Below, piece by piece: positions 1 through 7,457 of a stretch of DNA of 11,436 bases. Made by a program: the position numbers and the translations under genes. How positions within the stretch are numbered: position 1 is the stretch's first letter; each line of letters starts with the position of its first letter. The notes under the pieces were generated by a model. The model searched no databases. It was not told the DNA's origin and was given only the letters and a program-made list of their open reading frames with translations. This DNA is from an uncultured Chloroflexota bacterium (GTDB taxonomy: Bacteria; Chloroflexota; Limnocylindria; Limnocylindrales; Limnocylindraceae), in contig CAIZYO010000199.1 in assembly GCA_903937225.1 (NCBI GenBank), positions 1 through 11,436 on the forward strand. Reading direction: 5' to 3'.

Positions 1-783
1 CTCCCAGAGCGGTGAGATGCCGTTCCGGCCGAACTGATCGGCGTAGATCTTCTGTGCATCGGCTGGGTTGTTGCGGATCACAACATTGCCGATCCCAACG
101 GTGCGTTCGATCTCGTCTGGGTTGCGGCCGACGGCGGCGCAGTGCTTCAGGAGGACCTCCTCCTTATGCGCAACCTCTTCGGGTGTTCCGCCAACGTTGT
201 TGCCGTCGCCGTACTTGGCAACAAGTTTCAGCGTGACCTGCTCGCCGCCACCGCCGATGAAGATCGGCAGGTGCTTCTGGACTGGTGCTGGAAGGTTGCG
301 TACTGTTTGTGACTTGTAGCGAGGGCCGGTGGCAGTTGGTTCAGTGCCGTCGAGCATGCCGCGCATGATCGGGAGCGCTTCGCCGAGCCAGCGGAGTCGC
401 TCGGGGAAACCCTCGCCGAAGTTCAGGCCGAAGTGCTGGTGCTCCTCTTCAAACCAGGCGGCACCAATGCCGAGGATGGCGCGACCGCCGGAGATGTGGT
501 CGAGAGTGGTGGCGAGCTTGGCGGTGAGCGCCGGCTCGCGGAAGGTGTTCGCGCCAACCATCAGGCCGATGCGCACGTTCTTGGTGGCTTCGGCCCATGC
601 GACGAGGGTGGACCAGCCTTCAAAGATTGGCCCGTTCGGGTTGCCGATGATTGGGTAGACGTGATCCCAGGTCCAGAGGTTGTCGTAGCCGACGCGATCT
701 GCCGTGACGGCCATGGAGCGCATGGATGCCCAATCGGTGAACTGTGGCCAGATGAGTGCGCCGATTTTGACCTTCTCGTTCAC
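1..783 (-). CDS. LLM-class (luciferase-like) flavin/F420-dependent oxidoreductase, 3' end cut by window edge
   Basis: The first 261 codons of a TIM-barrel luciferase-like monooxygenase are visible, and the reading frame is open to base 1, so the C-terminus lies outside. The N-terminus has the family pattern of a first strand (KIGALIWPQ) followed by a helix and the WTWDHVYPI segment. Then come GRAILGIGAAWFEEEHQHFG at about residues 100-119 (the loop that covers the cofactor in this superfamily) and PIFIGGGGEQVTLKLVAKYG further on. Members use FMN or coenzyme F420 as hydride carrier. The short form with a WxWDH motif fits the F420-type actinobacterial/chloroflexotal subfamilies, but the cofactor cannot be proved from this sequence. 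The substrate is unknown and the enzyme is expected to be cytoplasmic. The start is GTG at 783, chosen because GGGAGG lies six bases upstream and no ATG competes. It begins 25 nt after the leuS stop on the same strand, so it is probably translated from the leuS transcript. Confidence 0.9.
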   Translation of the reverse strand, partial: MNEKVKIGALIWPQFTDWASMRSMAVTADRVGYDNLWTWDHVYPIIGNPNGPIFEGWSTLVAWAEATKNVRIGLMVGANTFREPALTAKLATTLDHISGGRAILGIGAAWFEEEHQHFGLNFGEGFPERLRWLGEALPIMRGMLDGTEPTATGPRYKSQTVRNLPAPVQKHLPIFIGGGGEQVTLKLVAKYGDGNNVGGTPEEVAHKEEVLLKHCAAVGRNPDEIERTVGIGNVVIRNNPADAQKIYADQFGRNGISPLWE

Positions 784-808
784 GATGAACCTCCCGCTCT
801 TCTCCTGC

Positions 809-3361
809 CTATCCAACGATGTTGATGAGGCGGCCACCAGCGTGGATGACCTTTTTCACCGGGCGACCCTCAAGTGCGAGTTTCACCTTATCTGATGCGA
901 GTGCGAGCGCCTCGATCTCTGCCTCTGTTGCGGTGGCGGAGATGGTGAGTTTGTCGCGAAGCTTCCCGTTGACCTGGATTGGGAGCTCACGCGTGCTCGC
1001 AGTAAGGAGTGATGGATCAACAACGGGCCAACTGCGCTGGTGAATGGAGCGCCACGCCGGATCGCTCACGGCAGTGCCTCGCTCCGCCTGGAGGCGGCTG
1101 TGCATCTCTTCGGCAAGGTGTGGGGCCATTGGAGCGAGTGCAGACAAGAGGTAGTCGAGGGCTTCGCTCCATGCTGCCCCGCCAGCAACAGGGCTGCCGC
1201 GATATGGGAAGAGGGCGTTGGCAAACTCCATCAACTTCGCAACAGCGGTGTTGAAGCGGAAGGCTTCGATGTCTGCCTCGACGCCAGCGATCGCCTTGTG
1301 CGCCGCGCGGCGGATGCTGAGCTCTGCGGCGGCCTGGTCCTCACCGTTCGGCAGCGTGCCCGCGTTCGGATCACCAGGCTCCTTCCCGTGCGGGTCGAGC
1401 GCAAGTGTCCAGACGCGTCCGAGGAAGCGCACGATGCCGCTGATGCCGCTCCCAGACCACGGACCACCCTGATCCCACGGTCCCATGAACATCAGGAAGA
1501 GGCGAACCGCGTCTGCGCCGTGTTTCGCAACGAGCGCGTCGGGATCTTCCACATTGCCGCGCGACTTGCTCATTCGCTCGCCGTCGCTGCCGAGGATCTG
1601 TCCCTGATTGAAGAGGCGCGTGAACGGCTCGGATTCGCTGATCAGCCCAAGGTCGCGCAGTGCCTTGGTGAAGAAGCGCGAGTAGAGGAGATGCATCACG
1701 GCGTGCTCTGCACCGCCGGTGTACTGATCCACAGGACACCATGCGTCAACGAGGCTCTTATCAACGGGACCGCCGGTGAATTGTGGTGAGAGGTAGCGGT
1801 ACCAGTACCAGGATGAGTCAACGAAGGTGTCCATGGTGTCTGTCTCTCGCTGGCCTGGCCCACCGCACTTCGGGCACGGCACATTCAGCCACGCCGTTGC
1901 GCTCTTCAGTGGCGACTCGCCGGTCTGCTTGAAGTCCACGTCGTCAGGAAGCGTGACGGGGAGCTGATCTGCAGGCACGCCCACAGGGCCACACTTCTCG
2001 CAGTGAATGATCGGGATTGGTGTCCCCCAGTAGCGTTGGCGGCTGATCAGCCAGTCGCGCAGCCGATATGTTGTGGTTTGTTCGCCTGCCCCAAGCCGAA
2101 CTACCTCGGCGAGCGCGGTCTTGAACGATTCAGGCCACGCCTGGCCGCTCCACGGCCCACTGTTCACCGAAACCGCATCTGACTTCTCTAGATATGGAAG
2201 TGGCAGGGCTGATGGATCTGCAGCGAGTGCCTTTGGTGCGACGACGACGCGAATCGGAAGATTGTGCTGTGTTGCAAACTCAAAGTCACGCTCGTCATGT
2301 GCGGGGCAAGCCATGATTGCGCCCGTGCCGTAGCCCGCCAGAACGTAGTCCGCGATCCAGATCGGAATCTCCTCGCCGTTCACCGGATTCACCGCGAATG
2401 CCCCAGTGGCAACGCCACTCTTCTCCTTTGACGTGGAGAGTCGATCAATCTCTGACTTACGCTTTGTCGCCTCAATATACGTATCTACGGCGGCGCGCTG
2501 CGTGGGCGATGTGATCTTCTGGATCAGCTCGTGCTCTGGCGCGAGCACCATGAAGGTTGCGCCGTACAACGTGTCCGTGCGGGTTGTGAAGATGCGCAGC
2601 TTCTCGCCACCAGCATGATGCGCCGCCTTCGCCACCGTGAAGTCCACTTCGGCACCTTCGGACCTACCGATCCAATTCGTCTGCATCGTGCGGATCGGCT
2701 CCGGCCAGTTGAGTCCTTCAAACGAGAGGAGCTCGTCGGCGTAATCGGTGATCTTGAAGAACCACTGCGTCAGGTCGCGCTTCGTGACTTGGGTGGAGCA
2801 GCGCCAGCAGACGCGATCAACGCCTTCCACCTGTTCGCGCGCCAGCGTCACCTGACACGAAGGGCACCAGTCCACTGGTGCCTGCTTGCGGTAGGCGACA
2901 CCCTTCTCGTAGAACTTCAGGAAGATCCACTGGTTCCAGCCGAAGTAGGAGGGGTCACAGGTGACAACCTCTTTCGACCAATCGAACGAGGCGCCCATGC
3001 TGCGAAGCTGGCGGCGCATGTTCTCCATGTTCGCCACCGTCCACTCACGCGGATGAATCTTGCGCTTGATGGCGGCGTTCTCCGCTGGCAGGCCGAAGGC
3101 GTCGAAGCCAACGGGGTAGAAGACGTTGAAGCCCTTCATCCGCTTGTAGCGGGCCAGCGCGTCGGTTGGGGTCTTCACATACCAGTGACCAATGTGCAGG
3201 TCTCCGGATGGGTATGGCCACATCGTGAGCAGGTAGTAGCGTGGCGCGGAGGTGTCGGTGAGATCTGTGGTGTGGAGACCGAGCGACTCCCAGTGCGCCT
3301 GCCAGCGCGGCTCAATCTCGCGAGGATCGTATCGCTCCAAACGATCGTCTAGATCAGCCAC
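809..3361 (-). CDS. leuS: Leucyl-tRNA synthetase
   Basis: Complete 850-residue class Ia aminoacyl-tRNA synthetase that charges tRNA-Leu with leucine in the cytoplasm. The HIGH signature is at residues 56-59 (after MWPYPSGDL) and the KMSKS loop is RMSKS at 596-600 (GSDGERMSKSRGN). The CP1 editing domain, which hydrolyses mischarged tRNA, is intact: its threonine-rich stretch TTRTDTLYGAT is at 259-269 and YGTGAIMACPAHDERD at 344-359, including the late aspartate needed for editing. Two pairs of cysteines (166/169 and 185/188) form the first zinc knuckle; a second set is at 454/457 and 496/499. The anticodon-binding helical region and the C-terminal tail (VNGKLRDKL near 798) follow. Length is normal for a bacterial LeuRS. 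The start is GTG at 3361, preceded by AGGAGAGGAG about nine bases away; no good alternative start is nearby. The tRNA-Ala(GGC) gene ends 60 nt upstream on the same strand with no clear terminator between them. Confidence 0.98.
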   Translation of the reverse strand: MADLDDRLERYDPREIEPRWQAHWESLGLHTTDLTDTSAPRYYLLTMWPYPSGDLHIGHWYVKTPTDALARYKRMKGFNVFYPVGFDAFGLPAENAAIKRKIHPREWTVANMENMRRQLRSMGASFDWSKEVVTCDPSYFGWNQWIFLKFYEKGVAYRKQAPVDWCPSCQVTLAREQVEGVDRVCWRCSTQVTKRDLTQWFFKITDYADELLSFEGLNWPEPIRTMQTNWIGRSEGAEVDFTVAKAAHHAGGEKLRIFTTRTDTLYGATFMVLAPEHELIQKITSPTQRAAVDTYIEATKRKSEIDRLSTSKEKSGVATGAFAVNPVNGEEIPIWIADYVLAGYGTGAIMACPAHDERDFEFATQHNLPIRVVVAPKALAADPSALPLPYLEKSDAVSVNSGPWSGQAWPESFKTALAEVVRLGAGEQTTTYRLRDWLISRQRYWGTPIPIIHCEKCGPVGVPADQLPVTLPDDVDFKQTGESPLKSATAWLNVPCPKCGGPGQRETDTMDTFVDSSWYWYRYLSPQFTGGPVDKSLVDAWCPVDQYTGGAEHAVMHLLYSRFFTKALRDLGLISESEPFTRLFNQGQILGSDGERMSKSRGNVEDPDALVAKHGADAVRLFLMFMGPWDQGGPWSGSGISGIVRFLGRVWTLALDPHGKEPGDPNAGTLPNGEDQAAAELSIRRAAHKAIAGVEADIEAFRFNTAVAKLMEFANALFPYRGSPVAGGAAWSEALDYLLSALAPMAPHLAEEMHSRLQAERGTAVSDPAWRSIHQRSWPVVDPSLLTASTRELPIQVNGKLRDKLTISATATEAEIEALALASDKVKLALEGRPVKKVIHAGGRLINIVG

Positions 3362-3421
3362 AGATTGGGGCTCCTCTCCTTTTCAAGCGTACCCGCCCGC
3401 GAGTCTCCGCTGCGAGGTGCT

Positions 3422-3497
<76 letters not shown>

Positions 3498-3507
3498 GAG
3501 GGGGGCG

Positions 3508-3516
3508 AGTGTATCA
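3508..3516 (-). promoter_or_regulatory. Probable extended -10 promoter element of tRNA-Ala(GGC)
   Basis: On the minus strand the sequence TGATACACT is an extended -10 element (TG-N-TACACT). It ends ten bases before the first base of the mature tRNA, the usual distance for a tRNA promoter. The TGA of this element is at the same time the stop codon of the upstream MFS gene. No convincing -35 hexamer was found, as is common with extended -10 promoters. Predicted by eye only. Confidence 0.5.
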
Positions 3517-4716
3517 GGAGCGTTCACGCCCCACGATCGGGAGAAGGAGGAGCGCGCCCGCCACGAGGAGGAGGCCACCAGAGAAGGGGGTCAGCCCAAC
3601 GATCAGTGTGGTCAACGTGCCGCCAAGGATGGGACCCGCTGAGATCCCTAGATCAAACGAGAGATTGAATGCGCCGCTCGCGCGTCCGCGCTCTCCAGGC
3701 TCTGTTGCCATGGCAACCGCACCCGCTGCTGCAGGGAAGATCAGTCCGTATCCAACGCCGTAGAGGATCATTGCGACCAGATCAATCTCGAGCCGTGGGC
3801 TAATCGCGAGCAGGATTAGCGCCACAAGGATTGCGCCGAGTCCAACGAGCGAAATACCAAACGGGCCTCGCTTGTCGACACGCGCTGCGAATCGACTCAG
3901 CATGATGGCGATAGCGACAAGACCGAAAATGCTAAAGAGTCCGCCGCTGACACTGGTTGCGTAGCGGAGCGCACCCTCAGTGTCGCGCCCCATCTCAAGC
4001 GCACGCTGAAAGAGGCCATCCTTAATGAAGCCAGTGATTGACCCGACCGCCGCCTCTAGACCGAAGATTGCGACGAGTGCCACGCGCATGGTGCGGTTCC
4101 CAAGGATGCGCCGCCATGCTCCCGGAGTCCGGATGCGGGCAACGGAGGGCGTGAACGTTTCTGGAAGGAGCGGCAGGACGGCGAGAAGGCCGCCAGCAAT
4201 CAGCAGCGCGAGGCCAAGGAACACGGCATTGATCCCTGCAGCGTTGGCAACGAGTGCCGAACCAGCGGGTCCAACCACTGCTGCAACGCCAATGAGGGCA
4301 CCAGCACGTCCGAGCGTCTTGCCGCGCTCGCCAGGGGCCGCCACGTCTCCGAGAAGAGCAAAGAGCGCCGCGGCCAGCACACCGCCGGATGCACCGTGCA
4401 CCACTCGCGCCGTCAGGAAGAGCGGGAGCGAATCGGCGAGCGCGTAGACCGCGATCGCAAGTGGGCTGATGACCAGCGCCGCCACCACAACGCGTCGCCG
4501 TCCTAGCCGATCCGCGAGAGCTCCGCCGATCAGATTGAAGGCGAGGTTCGCAAGTGAGTACGCCGCAATCGCAATGCCCACCAAGAACGGTGTGCCGCCG
4601 AGCTCTTGAGCGCGTGGCCCAATGACGGGGAGAAGTGCGAAGTTATCAATGAACGTCAGGAAGACCGCAATATAGATCGCGGAACGGCTGCGTCGGCTAA
4701 GGGGTGTGGAACTCAT
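3514..4716 (-). CDS. MFS transporter, probable drug/metabolite efflux (DHA1-like)
   Basis: A 400-residue major facilitator superfamily permease of the inner membrane, about the normal length for 12 transmembrane helices. Helices 1 and 2 flank the diagnostic motif A loop, GGALADRLGRRRV (about 64-76). Helix 4 holds RVVHGASGG (about 104-112). Helix 5 holds ALIGVAAVVGPAGS (about 140-153), which resembles the antiporter motif C of proton-coupled efflux pumps. A second GRASGAF loop before helix 11 (344-350) supports the C-terminal half. Substrate unknown; efflux is inferred from motif C. The frame is open much further upstream, to 4938, but that extension lacks hydrophobic character and would run far into the divergent gene. 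I therefore use the ATG at 4716, next to the first plausible helix. Its ribosome binding site is weak (TGAGG directly abutting the start); a GTG at 4734, six codons earlier and beside AAAGG, is the alternative. Confidence 0.88.
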   Translation of the reverse strand: MSSTPLSRRSRSAIYIAVFLTFIDNFALLPVIGPRAQELGGTPFLVGIAIAAYSLANLAFNLIGGALADRLGRRRVVVAALVISPLAIAVYALADSLPLFLTARVVHGASGGVLAAALFALLGDVAAPGERGKTLGRAGALIGVAAVVGPAGSALVANAAGINAVFLGLALLIAGGLLAVLPLLPETFTPSVARIRTPGAWRRILGNRTMRVALVAIFGLEAAVGSITGFIKDGLFQRALEMGRDTEGALRYATSVSGGLFSIFGLVAIAIMLSRFAARVDKRGPFGISLVGLGAILVALILLAISPRLEIDLVAMILYGVGYGLIFPAAAGAVAMATEPGERGRASGAFNLSFDLGISAGPILGGTLTTLIVGLTPFSGGLLLVAGALLLLPIVGRERS

Positions 4717-4771
4717 CCTCAGAGCATTGCACACCTTTCTGCGATAGGTAGAGGCAGCCTGGCGTGCGACA

Positions 4772-5497
4772 ATGATGGGCGTGAGTGACAAATCAGGGAC
4801 GCAATTCCCGTACACGCTCGTCCGTAGCCCACGCGCAAAACGGCTGACGTTACACATTGATCCGGAGCGTGGTCTCGAGGCAGTCGTTCCTGCACGTATC
4901 GGTGAGGAGCGTGCGCGACGCGATGTTGAGGCCTTCATTCAAGAGCGCGCGGCCTGGGTGGAGCGTTCACTCGCGGAGTTGCGCGATCGACGCACCGCGC
5001 TTGGGACGGACGGGCAGCTCGCCCTTGGAGGGTTGATTCCGTACGCTGGTCGCGCACATCGCATTCGCTCGGCTGAGGTGTCGGCGATCAGCGTGGCGGG
5101 AGGCGAGATTCTCGTCCCTGAAAAGGTAGCGAACAGCGAGACGCTCCTGCGTGCTCGTCTAACCACTTGGCTGCGTCGGCGCGCGCGCAGCGTTGCCGAG
5201 CAGATGATTGCGGTCTATGCGCCAGAGATGAGGGTGCACCCGACCCGACTGCGCATCGGAGACCAGAGTTCGCGTTGGGGGAGCGCTTCATCTGACGGGA
5301 CGATCTCCCTCTCCTGGCGACTCGTGATGGCGCCCCCCTCCTGTTTTGAGGCGGTGATCGTTCACGAACTTGCGCACTTGCGCGCGCGAGGACATGGTGT
5401 TCGCTTCCGCCAGATTGTGGAGCGGCATCTTCCTGACGAGGCGACTCGAATGCGCGAACTCCAGCGCCTTACCCCAGCGCTCGCCGCCGTTCGCTAG
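4772..5497 (+). CDS. YgjP-like zinc metallopeptidase domain protein (DUF45, M48-related)
   Basis: A 241-residue protein of the YgjP/DUF45 family, predicted zinc metallopeptidases of cytoplasmic location and unproven substrate. The zinc site is visible as HELAH at residues 198-202 (two histidine ligands plus catalytic glutamate). H208 in RGHGVRF is the likely third ligand, in the place where relatives have H-x-x-x-F-W. The family hallmark before the active site, SSRWGSASSDGTISLSWRL, lies at 166-184. The N-terminus has the typical RSPRAKRLTLHID strand (18-30). Length is normal. The start is uncertain: tandem ATG codons at 4772 and 4775 have no Shine-Dalgarno sequence. A GTG at 4781 sits seven bases after GACAAT (4768-4773, preceded by TGC), which could be an extended -10 of a leaderless transcript. 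Its stop codon shares the CTAG palindrome with the opposing DUF1801 gene. Confidence 0.88.
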   Translation: MMGVSDKSGTQFPYTLVRSPRAKRLTLHIDPERGLEAVVPARIGEERARRDVEAFIQERAAWVERSLAELRDRRTALGTDGQLALGGLIPYAGRAHRIRSAEVSAISVAGGEILVPEKVANSETLLRARLTTWLRRRARSVAEQMIAVYAPEMRVHPTRLRIGDQSSRWGSASSDGTISLSWRLVMAPPSCFEAVIVHELAHLRARGHGVRFRQIVERHLPDEATRMRELQRLTPALAAVR

Positions 5498-5865
5498 CGA
5501 CGCTTCTTCCCCCTGGCGGCGGCGCGTTCGTCAGCGTTTGCAACAATCTTCCTGGTGATGCGCTTAATCAGTGCGATCGGCAGTTCATGGTCCGACGTGA
5601 AGTGAATCGTGGTCCCGGAAACAGTGAACTGAGCTAGCTCCTTTGTGAATGCTTCAGAGACATGACCGGCGTAGAGGCTGAGGCCGCCCTTGGAGCGAGC
5701 GCCACAATGGATGCGTGCACCATTCGGAAAAACGATGCCAATCACCCCATAGGAGATGGATGTCTTCCCCCCGGGTGCGGCAGCAAGGGCTGCATCGCGG
5801 ACCCTTCGCAGGCTCTTCGCCTCTTTGGCCGGGAGCGCATCGAGATATTCGCGGACGGTCGCCAC
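5494..5865 (-). CDS. DUF1801 / YdhG-like (iron-chaperone-fold) protein
   Basis: A 123-residue cytoplasmic protein matching the DUF1801 family (YdhG-like, structurally related to bacterial frataxin-like iron chaperones). The typical layout is present: an N-terminal helix TVREYLDALPAKEAKSLRRVRD, then the turn GGKTSISYGVIGIVF (about 32-46), a strand with GLSLYAG (about 61-67), and a late TIHFTSDHELPIALIKRI segment (90-107). The C-terminal tail is very basic (ERAAARGKKRR). The biochemical role of most family members is unknown; iron handling is known only for a few. The start is GTG at 5865, supported by GGAGG five bases upstream. The gene begins only 21 nt after the 3' end of tRNA-Ala(CGC) on the same strand, with no room for a separate promoter and terminator, so it is likely translated from the tail of the tRNA transcript. 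Confidence 0.85.
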   Translation of the reverse strand: MATVREYLDALPAKEAKSLRRVRDAALAAAPGGKTSISYGVIGIVFPNGARIHCGARSKGGLSLYAGHVSEAFTKELAQFTVSGTTIHFTSDHELPIALIKRITRKIVANADERAAARGKKRR

Positions 5866-5886
5866 AAGACCTCCAACTTAGAGTGG

Positions 5887-5962
5887 TGGTGGAGCTGAGG
5901 GGATTCGAACCCCTTACCTCTACAATGCGAATGTAGCGCTCTACCAACTGAGCTACAGCCCC
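5887..5962 (-). tRNA. tRNA-Ala (anticodon CGC)
   Basis: A second alanine tRNA, 76 nt with encoded CCA. The acceptor stem is GGGGCTG/CAGCTCC with A73 and again the G3:U70 identity pair. The D arm GCTCAGTTGGTAGAGC is identical to that of tRNA-Ala(GGC). The anticodon stem CTACA/TGTAG closes loop TTCGCAT, giving anticodon CGC (reads GCG). The T arm contains GGTTCGAATCC. The DUF1801 gene follows 21 nt downstream. Confidence 0.98.
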
Positions 5963-5973
5963 ACGGAAGCGGC

Positions 5974-5982
5974 AGAATAGCA
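5974..5982 (-). promoter_or_regulatory. Probable extended -10 promoter element of tRNA-Ala(CGC)
   Basis: Minus-strand TGCTATTCT is an extended -10 box (TG-N-TATTCT) ending 11 bases before the first base of the tRNA. This is nearly the same geometry as at the other alanine tRNA. No good -35 hexamer is visible. It lies back to back with the start region of the DMT permease gene. Confidence 0.5.
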
Positions 5983-5992
5983 CGCGGACGGC

Positions 5993-5998
5993 TAGCAT
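5993..5998 (+). promoter_or_regulatory. Possible -10 box for a leaderless DMT permease transcript
   Basis: TAGCAT fits the TANNNT pattern and lies six bases before the ATG at 6005, which has no Shine-Dalgarno sequence. This spacing is what is expected if transcription starts at the A of the start codon. There is no recognisable -35, so confidence is low. Confidence 0.3.
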
Positions 5999-6004
5999 CT
6001 GCGC

Positions 6005-6916
6005 ATGAGCCCTATCTCCCTTGCCCTCCTCTCTGCCGCCCTCTGGGGCGCAACAGACCTCGTCACCACGTACGTGGGGCGCCAAATTGGGTCACTGCGC
6101 GTTGTCGTAATCGCCGTCAGCACCTCCCTAGTTCTTGCTGGAGGCGTGGCGATTGCGCGAGGTGCGCTCACCCAGGAGTACGATCCGGTGATCGTCGGCG
6201 CCACCCTTCTGATGGGCGTTGGCGCTGGTGTCTCGTATATCGCGGTCTTCACCGCGTTTCGGCTCGGCCCACTCAGCGTGGTCTCACCAACGATCTCTGC
6301 GTACGGAGCACTCTCTGCCTTCCTGGCCGCACTCTTCCTCAACGAAATTCTGACGACCGCCCACATCCTCGGCGTGGTGGCTGTCGGGGGCGGGATTACC
6401 CTCCTTGGGCTGCGCACCACGGGGAGTGGGCGTGAACGTCGCGCCTCCCTCGCCAGTCCAGGCGTTGCCTTTGCGCTGATCGGGCTTCTCTTCTTCGCCG
6501 TGATCACAGTGCTGTTGACGATCCCAATCAAGGAGTACGGGTGGAGCACGGCGATCACCCTCTCCCGGATCGGCAACTTTGCGACGGTCTGGGTGATCCT
6601 CGCGGTCGTTCGCTCAAAGCGGAAGGCGCTGCCGCGCTGGGTTCGAACCGACCTGCTCGGGGAAGGCCACGCCCTCACGAGGCGCGGGCTTCTCCTCGCA
6701 GGGATCGTAGGCATCGGCGACACCATCGCCTTCTTCGTCTTCGCCGCAGCGCTTGAGGAGGGGCCGACCTGGGCCGTCTCGCTCTTGAGTTCGCTCGGGC
6801 CAATCATCGTGGTGTTCGGTGGCTATATCGGCTACCAGGAGCGCCTCCGACGCCCACAGATCCTCGGTATCGCTCTGATCCTCCTCGGAATTGTGCTCGC
6901 TACCCTCCCAGCATAA
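6005..6916 (+). CDS. EamA-family (DMT superfamily) permease
   Basis: A 303-residue inner-membrane protein built from two EamA repeats, with about ten hydrophobic helices. The first repeat (about 4-136) opens with LALLSAALWGATDL and contains FTAFRLGPLSVVSPTIS (82-98) and the FLNEIL segment (111-116). The second (about 152-302) holds FVFAAALEEGPTWAVSLLSS (245-263) and ends with QERLRRPQILGIALILLGIV (278-297), the usual closing pattern. DMT/EamA proteins export or import small metabolites such as amino acids, nucleotides or sugars; the substrate cannot be deduced here. A basic, hydrophilic loop (about 203-228) lies within the second half. The ATG start has no Shine-Dalgarno sequence and a TAGCAT box just upstream suggests a leaderless message. 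The lipoprotein gene follows 19 nt later, pointing to one operon. Confidence 0.92.
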   Translation: MSPISLALLSAALWGATDLVTTYVGRQIGSLRVVVIAVSTSLVLAGGVAIARGALTQEYDPVIVGATLLMGVGAGVSYIAVFTAFRLGPLSVVSPTISAYGALSAFLAALFLNEILTTAHILGVVAVGGGITLLGLRTTGSGRERRASLASPGVAFALIGLLFFAVITVLLTIPIKEYGWSTAITLSRIGNFATVWVILAVVRSKRKALPRWVRTDLLGEGHALTRRGLLLAGIVGIGDTIAFFVFAAALEEGPTWAVSLLSSLGPIIVVFGGYIGYQERLRRPQILGIALILLGIVLATLPA

Positions 6917-6935
6917 AACGAACATCTGTACTAAT

Positions 6936-7427
6936 ATGAGCCCAGGGCGGGGGCATTATCCTCACAAGGTGTTGCCCCATCTTGGCCTCCGCCCAACTCC
7001 ACTCCTCCTCCCACTCCTCTGTTCGCTGCTCGTCTTCGTGGCCGCGTGTGGTGGCAGCGAAGGGGAGGCAACGCCGAGTAGTGCGGCGTCGCCGGCGACG
7101 GTGATCAGCAGTGAATACGGCCGCATCTGGGGTCGACTCCCCGCCGACTTCCCGCTCCTCGCTGAGGGGAGTGCGGAGATTCGCCTCGACGTGCTGGCGA
7201 GCGGCGCAATCTTCAGTCGACTGAGCGTTGATGCGGCGGTGCGTTCATCCGTTGATGAACTGCGACGCCTCGCCTGGGAGGTGGCGGAGCCAGTGAAGCG
7301 TAACGGCCGTTTTGAGATCAGCGCGGCGCGCGACGAGGGGGCATGCACCGTTACGGTGACTGCGGAGGCACTCGGTTCACGAACGTCGCTCGTCGTTTAT
7401 CTTAGTGAAGGTTGCCCAGCACCTTAG
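6936..7427 (+). CDS. Small predicted lipoprotein, function unknown
   Basis: A 163-residue protein that I cannot place in a named family. The N-terminus carries a hydrophobic signal (TPLLLPLLCSLLVFVA) ending in the lipobox VAAC, with the lipidated cysteine at residue 38, followed by GGSEGEATPSS, a flexible acidic linker. The mature part (about 58-163) looks like one small alpha/beta domain. It begins YGRIWGRLPADFPLLAEGS, has an alanine/arginine helix (SSVDELRRLAWEVAE) and a cysteine pair (in EGACTVTV and EGCPAP) that could form a disulphide outside the membrane. The start at ATG 6936 has no Shine-Dalgarno sequence and gives a long signal. A GTG at 6969, six bases after TATCCT, would give a more typical 26-residue signal and cannot be excluded. 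It lies 19 nt after the DMT permease and 30 nt before a membrane microprotein, probably co-transcribed. Confidence 0.75.
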   Translation: MSPGRGHYPHKVLPHLGLRPTPLLLPLLCSLLVFVAACGGSEGEATPSSAASPATVISSEYGRIWGRLPADFPLLAEGSAEIRLDVLASGAIFSRLSVDAAVRSSVDELRRLAWEVAEPVKRNGRFEISAARDEGACTVTVTAEALGSRTSLVVYLSEGCPAP

Positions 7428-7457
7428 CGATCCCGACCGCAAGATTGGAGGAAGAGA

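Noticed and set aside
1040-1789. 249-codon plus-strand frame
   Set aside because: Lies wholly antisense to the conserved leuS coding sequence; its length is explained by GC-rich codon bias, with no recognisable domain.
2531-3352. 273-codon plus-strand frame
   Set aside because: Antisense shadow of the leuS catalytic and zinc regions; no domain pattern.
4744-4772. Possible MFS promoter TTGTCG-N16-TACCTA on the minus strand
   Set aside because: The -10 matches poorly (two of six) and the spacing is not optimal; not strong enough to list as a feature.
4717-4938. N-terminal extension of the MFS gene up to 4938
   Set aside because: Would overlap the first 55 codons of the divergent YgjP-like gene and adds only arginine/serine-rich, non-hydrophobic sequence before the first helix.
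5654-6085. Minus-strand frame with VAQLVERYIRIVEVRGSNPLSS, and the plus-strand frame with LRGFEPLTSTMRM
   Set aside because: Both are spurious translations of tRNA-Ala(CGC), a frequent database artefact.
5992-6807. 271-codon minus-strand frame
   Set aside because: Antisense to the DMT permease, which has clear EamA motifs; the reverse product is low-complexity and rich in R/S/P/T.
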